DNA of 64,000 nt from Paenibacillus agricola (GTDB lineage: Bacteria; Bacillota; Bacilli; Paenibacillales; NBRC-103111), in assembly GCF_011440305.1 (NCBI RefSeq), contig NZ_JAAOIW010000020.1, positions 1 through 64,000 on the forward strand, written 5' to 3'. The first letter of the stretch is position 1. The number at the start of each line of letters is the position of its first letter. Below the pieces are notes generated by a model. The model was not told the origin of the DNA, ran no database searches, and saw only the letters and a program-made list of their open reading frames with translations. Of this stretch, positions 59,509 through 64,000 are shown one piece after another. The translations under genes were made by a program, and so were the position numbers.

Positions 59509-61878
59509 TTATACGTTCACTTGTAGTTGCAGTAAATCGAAGCTATCCCCCGCCTGCGAGGTAATAAAGGGGCTTGGCTGTCCAAGCGAATAAATATGCA
59601 GTAAATGCATCGCCCGTGTACATGCCGTATAAAAGAGCTTGCGTTCATTTTCCCGCCGGTACCTCTCAGCCGAACCGTCATAAATAAGCACAGCGTCAAA
59701 TTCGACGCCTTTGGCCAAGTAAGAAGGAATAATCTGCACACCCTTTTCAAAAGACGACGTTTGCTTCGTCACCAGCAGCAGCGGCAGCCGATGCTGCAAC
59801 GCGGCATAAACGTCTGCGCTTTCGTTCGCCGTTTTGCAAATAACGGCGATGGAATCATAGTTTTCCGCTATAAGCGTTTGCAGATCGGCAACGATGCCAT
59901 CGTGCAACCCTTCGCGATCCTCAGCCACCACCACCTGCGGCTTCTCGCCGCTTCGGTTAAACGGCATGATCTCTTCGCCGCCAGCGACCATCCCCCTCGT
60001 GAACTCCACGATTTCACGGGTTGAACGGTAGCTGCGCATTAGGCGAATCAGCTCAGTTTCCTCCACACCATACAGCTTGGCGATCGGGTCATTCTCTCCG
60101 AGTGCCGAAGCATGGGCATAAATGCCTTGGTTCACGTCGCCAAGTGCCGTCATACGGCAGCGGGGAAACAGGCGTTTGAGAAAATGAAGCTGGAACGGCG
60201 AATAGTCCTGCGCTTCATCGATAATGACATGGCGAATGGAGGTATTGGTCTGAAAGCCCTGCACCAGCTCCATTAAATAAAGGAAGGGCGTAGCGTCCTC
60301 ATAAGCAAGCTCGGACTGCTCCAGCCGACCCGTCGTCTGTTTGCTAATTTCATCCCAATATTCGGGTAGCGCTTGTTCCCCGCCAGCCAAGCTGGCGAAT
60401 AGCCCTTCCTTCTCGAACAGCTGCCGGTACAATGCACGTATCCCTATAAAGCGGAGCTGCTTGATCCGCCTGCGCATCGGCTTAAGCTTCTCATGCACAA
60501 CCATCCGTGCTAGGTATTCCTTCTCCACGTCGGCATCGTCAAACGTGATCGATTCATCCTTGTGGACTCGCTGCTGCTCCTTAAAGGCACGCCGATAATC
60601 ATCCGCATCCAGCAGCTCAATCTCGTCATCGACCCAAGGCATACTGCGTTCTGCCTTCTCAAAAGCAATAACCTCTTTGATCAGCCAATCCCGCAACAGT
60701 ACAACCCGGTTAGCCAAACGAACCGAAGACTTGTAGGAATAAAATTGCTGCCTGATCTTCCGTGCAGATACGACCTCTCGCCCCTTAAAACGAATCGATA
60801 AAAAAATCATGCCCTGCTGCTCCAGCCATAGCTTATAGGCATCCATAACCGCCAAAAAGCTCGTGGATGATTTGTAACGAATTCCGGTAGTTCTGGCTAC
60901 ATAGGCTTCATCCTCGGGCGCGCTTAATACATATTCAATCTGGATGAAAGGATCCTCCAGCTGAAATTCACGGCCCAAGCGGCTCTCCAAATATTGCTGG
61001 AATGTCGTTTGCTGCATATTTTCTTCCCCAAGCTCAGGCAGCACCGTCGATACATAGCTATTAAACATCGGATTGGGAGAAAATAAAAGCATCTGGTCCG
61101 CTTGCAAAGTTTCCCGGTTTTTATACAACAGGTAAGCTACACGCTGTAGAGCCGAGGAGGTTTTACCGCTGCCTGCTGCCCCTTGGACAATTAGCATGCG
61201 GCTGCGGTCATTGCGGATAATTTGATTTTGCTCCTTCTGAATCGTCGCCACAATACTTTTCATCTGCGCATCCGAGCTGCGGCTGAGCACCTGCTGAAGA
61301 AGCTCATCACCAATCGTCACCCCAGTATCAAACATCAGGCTGACGCGCCCGTCACGAATCACATACTGCCTCTTAAGCGAGATCTCACCCTTAATTTCGC
61401 CGCTGGGTGTATCATAGGCCGCTGGCCCCGGCGGGTAATCATAATAGAGACTGGATACGGGAGCACGCCAATCATAGACCAAAAAGGTTTGGTCATCCTC
61501 ATCCATGAAAGAAGCGATCCCCAAATAAATCGCCGCCTTGTCTTGGGTTCCCTCTTCTTCGAAATCAATTCTGCCAAAATAAGGAGATTTGACCATCCGA
61601 GCCAGCTTCTTAAGCGACGAGTACGCAAGCCTGTGGCTTCGTTCCCGCTCCGATAACATCTCCACCTGCTGCTTCAGGCTCGTATAGGTCTCCCCCATAT
61701 CATCCGCGGTTCCCATGTATACCTTAACGTCGTCCCAAAAATGGGTTCGGATATCGACAACCTCGGATTTAACATCGCCGACCTCCAAAGAAAGCTGGTG
61801 GATTTGTTGATCCATTTTACCAACTACTCCATCCACACGCCGCTGTTCTTCATGCCATTGCTGATCGGTTATGTCCAT
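59509..61878 (-). CDS. helD: HelD-type superfamily 1 helicase, RNA polymerase recycling factor
   Basis: 789 residues. The N-terminal coiled coil (DQQWHEEQRRVDGVVGKMDQ) can enter the RNA polymerase channel. Walker A GAAGSGKT is at 233-240, the DExx box is IIDEAQDYSPFQ, and RLMRSYRSTREIVEFTRGM plus FYTACTRAMHLLHIYSLG are later helicase motifs. HelD releases stalled RNA polymerase in Gram-positive bacteria. ATG 61878 has AAAGAGGGCGGCTTGA before it. Confidence 0.93.
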   Translation of the reverse strand: MDITDQQWHEEQRRVDGVVGKMDQQIHQLSLEVGDVKSEVVDIRTHFWDDVKVYMGTADDMGETYTSLKQQVEMLSERERSHRLAYSSLKKLARMVKSPYFGRIDFEEEGTQDKAAIYLGIASFMDEDDQTFLVYDWRAPVSSLYYDYPPGPAAYDTPSGEIKGEISLKRQYVIRDGRVSLMFDTGVTIGDELLQQVLSRSSDAQMKSIVATIQKEQNQIIRNDRSRMLIVQGAAGSGKTSSALQRVAYLLYKNRETLQADQMLLFSPNPMFNSYVSTVLPELGEENMQQTTFQQYLESRLGREFQLEDPFIQIEYVLSAPEDEAYVARTTGIRYKSSTSFLAVMDAYKLWLEQQGMIFLSIRFKGREVVSARKIRQQFYSYKSSVRLANRVVLLRDWLIKEVIAFEKAERSMPWVDDEIELLDADDYRRAFKEQQRVHKDESITFDDADVEKEYLARMVVHEKLKPMRRRIKQLRFIGIRALYRQLFEKEGLFASLAGGEQALPEYWDEISKQTTGRLEQSELAYEDATPFLYLMELVQGFQTNTSIRHVIIDEAQDYSPFQLHFLKRLFPRCRMTALGDVNQGIYAHASALGENDPIAKLYGVEETELIRLMRSYRSTREIVEFTRGMVAGGEEIMPFNRSGEKPQVVVAEDREGLHDGIVADLQTLIAENYDSIAVICKTANESADVYAALQHRLPLLLVTKQTSSFEKGVQIIPSYLAKGVEFDAVLIYDGSAERYRRENERKLFYTACTRAMHLLHIYSLGQPSPFITSQAGDSFDLLQLQVNV

Positions 61879-61932
61879 TCAAGCCGCCCTCTTTCAAATA
61901 TATGAATAAAGTATGAATATTTAAATAAACTA

Positions 61933-62126
61933 TTGACAAATCGATCTGTTAAGTGGTATATTTATATTGATTTTATTTACATATGTATTATTTTAGATCC
62001 ATTTCTTATTTTAACAGATATTGCTTCCAAAATCAATAAGGAAGCCTTTTTGCTGTCATTGCGGTAGTTCTTTCTTTTCTACATAAATAAAAGGCTGCGC
62101 TTTCCTAATGGGATAGCGTAGCCTTT
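61933..62126 (+). ncRNA. candidate small RNA: promoter to terminator with no gene
   Basis: TTGACA (61933-61938) and TATATT (61957-61962), spaced by 18 bases, form a promoter facing right. No coding frame with a good ribosome binding site follows. A hairpin at 62089-62126 (AAAAGGCTGCGCT with AGCGTAGCCTTTT, then T run) would end a transcript of about 160 bases. A small RNA is possible but unproven. Confidence 0.4.
62089..62126 (+). terminator. terminator hairpin
   Basis: AAAAGGCTGCGCT (62089-62101) and AGCGTAGCCTTTT (62114-62126) pair with one wobble; TTT follows. Confidence 0.72.
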
Positions 62127-62144
62127 TTTAAGTGTAAACCACTC

Positions 62145-62170
62145 GGGTCGGGCTGCTGGGTCGGGCTGCT
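62145..62170. repeat. 13-bp tandem duplication
   Basis: GGGTCGGGCTGCT occurs twice in direct succession (62145-62157, 62158-62170). Confidence 0.85.
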
Positions 62171-62342
62171 GTCCAATCAGCATTATTCTCCCCTGCACAT
62201 GGTTGAGTATGCCTTCTGAAAAGGGGATTTCGAATGAGCGCTGTTGGTAGATTGTACACCAGCACAGGTGTAATTCTTGCATGATTTATCTTGCTTGTAA
62301 TTGTATCCCGTACTTTCATCCAAGGAATATATGAGCTATATC

Positions 62343-62385
62343 AAAAAGCCCCAGTCAAGCGATTACTGCTTGACTGGGGCTTTTT
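62343..62385. terminator. strong terminator of moeA
   Basis: An 18-bp perfect stem (62343-62360 with 62368-62385) around a 7-base loop, with A and T runs at the ends; works in both directions. Confidence 0.88.
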
Positions 62386-62420
62386 TGTGAGTTTTCCAAC
62401 ACGCTGATCCTAGGCGCAAT

Positions 62421-63677
62421 TTACAAGCTGCAAATCGGCTCATTAAGCAGCAGCACTCGAACTAAATCGTCACGAGCGGCGCCCTTGCCACCTGCGGGTA
62501 TGTATATCAGGCAATCTGCATCCTTGATCGAGGTCATGATGCTGGATTTGTCCTTGCCTGCCGGGTTTACATATACTTTGCCGTCCTGCATTTTCAACGT
62601 CCCTCTTACATACCTCGGGTAGGCAGAGCCTTTTGAATAGTCGGTTTGCAGGTAGGCTTTCGTTTCCGCATGTAGCTTTTCAGTTTGCCCCATAATTCCT
62701 TTTATGTAGGGTCGCACCAGCAATTCAAACCCCACGAAACTCGCTCCCGGGTTACCGGACAAAGCAAATAGCAGCTTCCCTCTCCAATAACCAACAGAGG
62801 TAGGGCTTCCGGGGCGCATCGCGATTTTGTTGAATAGCAGCTCGCCATCCCAGCGCTCGAATAAATCGACCAGCACATCCTTGTCGCCAACCGATACACC
62901 GCCAGTCGTCACAACCAAATCAACTTGCTCCAGCACCTGGAGCAAGGCTCGTTCCACCTCTGCCGGGTCATCCGGTAATACGGGCATGATGACCGGCTCC
63001 CCGCCTGCCTCAATCACCTGGGCAGCCAGCATATAGCTGTTGCTGTTGCGGATTTTGCCAGGTGCAAGTGGGCTATCCACCTCCAGCAGCTCGGAACCTG
63101 TAGAAAAGATCGCGACGCGCGGCTTGCGAAATACACTTACCCGAGCAAAGCCGAAGGTCGCCAGTACCGCTGCTTCACCGGAACGAATCGTTCGGCCTGG
63201 CAGCATGAGGATATCTCCTGGCTCTACTTCCTCTCCGATCGGCGTTATATTGTCGCCCACAGCCATTTGTTTACGAATATGTACTTGATGGTCTGGAAGC
63301 ACTTCGGTCATTTCAATCATAATAACCGAATCTGCCCCATCAGGGACGACTGCACCTGTCATAATTCTTGCCGCTTGGCCTTGCCCTACTTGCATTGAAG
63401 GTATGGAGCCGCAAGGGATCATTTCCGTTACATCCAACTTAATTTCCTGATCCGCTGATGCACCGTTCGTGCCTGATGCCTGCAGCGCATACCCATCAAC
63501 CCCAGAGCGGCGAAAGTGCGGCACTGGATGGTTAGCCGTTACGGTCATCGCCAGACGTCGCCCGAAGCAGTCGGCTAAAGCGACATCCTCCGTCTTTTGC
63601 ATATTTATGTAATGGAGGACCGCTTGCTGCGCTTCCTCCAATTGAACCAGCTTGCGCTGAAATCTAAACCTCGACAC
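62421..63677 (-). CDS. moeA: molybdopterin molybdenumtransferase
   Basis: 418 residues. MoeA inserts molybdenum into adenylylated molybdopterin. Family motifs: RRSGVDGYALQ (from 56), MTGAVVPDGADSVIMIE, FSTGSELLEVDSPLAPGKIR, VVTTGGVSVGDKDVLVDLFE and FALSGNPGASFVGFELLVRP. Start taken at GTG 63677 with GGGGG twelve bases upstream. It follows moaA after 8 bases and is probably co-transcribed with it. Confidence 0.95.
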   Translation of the reverse strand: MSRFRFQRKLVQLEEAQQAVLHYINMQKTEDVALADCFGRRLAMTVTANHPVPHFRRSGVDGYALQASGTNGASADQEIKLDVTEMIPCGSIPSMQVGQGQAARIMTGAVVPDGADSVIMIEMTEVLPDHQVHIRKQMAVGDNITPIGEEVEPGDILMLPGRTIRSGEAAVLATFGFARVSVFRKPRVAIFSTGSELLEVDSPLAPGKIRNSNSYMLAAQVIEAGGEPVIMPVLPDDPAEVERALLQVLEQVDLVVTTGGVSVGDKDVLVDLFERWDGELLFNKIAMRPGSPTSVGYWRGKLLFALSGNPGASFVGFELLVRPYIKGIMGQTEKLHAETKAYLQTDYSKGSAYPRYVRGTLKMQDGKVYVNPAGKDKSSIMTSIKDADCLIYIPAGGKGAARDDLVRVLLLNEPICSL

Positions 63678-63685
63678 AGCTTTCG

Positions 63686-64000
63686 TTAGCCCCCGATCTG
63701 CGACATTCTACGTAATGTGGGACTATGGCTTTGCTGCTGATCCAGCAGCGCCTTGGCCATTTCATGGCTTTCCGGCTTCGCCTCCAGCGCCTTCAAGAAC
63801 AATGCCGCAAGCGCTTGGTCATCCCCTATACGTGAACGCACATTAAACTCATCCGACCAATACAGGCAAGGCTTAATATTGCCATCAGCGGTTAACCGCA
63901 GCCGGTTACAGGTTTCACAGAAATGGTCACTGATCGGATGGATCAAGCCGAATGACCCCAATGCGCCTTGAATCCGAAAGTTTTGCGAAGGCCCGTTGCC
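63686..64000 (-). CDS. moaA: GTP 3',8-cyclase MoaA, C-terminal part (cut by window end)
   Basis: The frame is open to the window edge; 104 codons are visible. [20 protein letters not shown] with [12 protein letters not shown] holds the three cysteines (CxxC and one further on) that bind the second iron-sulfur cluster of MoaA. The radical-SAM N-terminal half lies outside. MoaA begins molybdopterin synthesis by rearranging GTP. Pairing with moeA fits a molybdenum-cofactor operon. Confidence 0.93.
   Translation of the reverse strand, partial: GNGPSQNFRIQGALGSFGLIHPISDHFCETCNRLRLTADGNIKPCLYWSDEFNVRSRIGDDQALAALFLKALEAKPESHEMAKALLDQQQSHSPTLRRMSQIGG

Overview
The window looks like a chromosomal piece of a Gram-positive spore former of the Bacillota, most likely a Paenibacillaceae member. 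Evidence: an sspI spore-protein gene, a YheC/YheD-type spore-coat ATP-grasp protein, a LiaFSR envelope-stress operon, a KtrA-type RCK protein, a manganese catalase, strong AGGAGG-like ribosome binding sites and Bacillota-type promoters. Species is inferred from gene content only; no rRNA or tRNA gene was seen.

Region 1 (about 1-20.6 kb) is an accessory and decaying region. It holds the end of one IS4-family transposase gene that has cut off a MOSC-domain gene. It also holds a complete second IS4-family element with 17-bp inverted repeats and a 10-bp target duplication. Three related short-chain dehydrogenases (SDRs), a fourth classical SDR and an NAD-dependent epimerase sit among TetR, XRE and AraC regulators, several divergently transcribed with palindromes between. 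Many genes are remnants: a frameshifted TetR gene, a zinc-type alcohol dehydrogenase fragment, a GNAT gene with an internal deletion, a DinB gene with an internal deletion and a Ser/Thr kinase C-lobe. Intact small genes here include GNAT acetyltransferases, a HIT hydrolase, DUF1871, DJ-1/PfpI and HD-domain proteins.

Region 2 (20.8-23.6 kb) is a PadR-controlled operon: PadR, a protein joining an HAAS-like prefix domain to pentapeptide repeats, an ABC ATPase and its permease. A palindrome lies exactly between its -35 and -10 boxes.

Region 3 (24-43.9 kb) is mostly conserved chromosome: a TrmH-type rRNA methyltransferase, an RCK potassium regulator, sspI, a LacI-regulated Gfo/Idh/MocA-ThuA sugar catabolic operon, a Fur-box iron-siderophore ABC importer, a YceI protein behind two BlaI/CopY-like operators, a YheC/YheD protein with a triple 45-bp repeat, HIT, manganese catalase, a CcdC-like membrane protein, release factor 3, a metallophosphoesterase and glucose-6-phosphate dehydrogenase.

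Region 4 (44-64 kb) carries an orphan FliD-like protein, a long WG-repeat protein, a seven-gene lia/psp envelope-stress operon (LiaI-like, PspA, PspC, PspA, LiaF, LiaS, LiaR), an Eis-like acetyltransferase, an ECF sigma/anti-sigma pair, a secreted SH3b-NlpC/P60 hydrolase, HelD and the molybdopterin genes moeA and moaA (cut by the window end).

Points most worth a second look: a LacI gene whose only sensible start is ATA, the HAAS-pentapeptide fusion in the PadR operon, the paired BlaI-like operators at the YceI gene, the two-PspA lia operon, a 29-residue membrane peptide, and a strong promoter followed by a terminator but no gene between helD and moeA. I found no CRISPR array, and no convincing undescribed multi-gene defence system.
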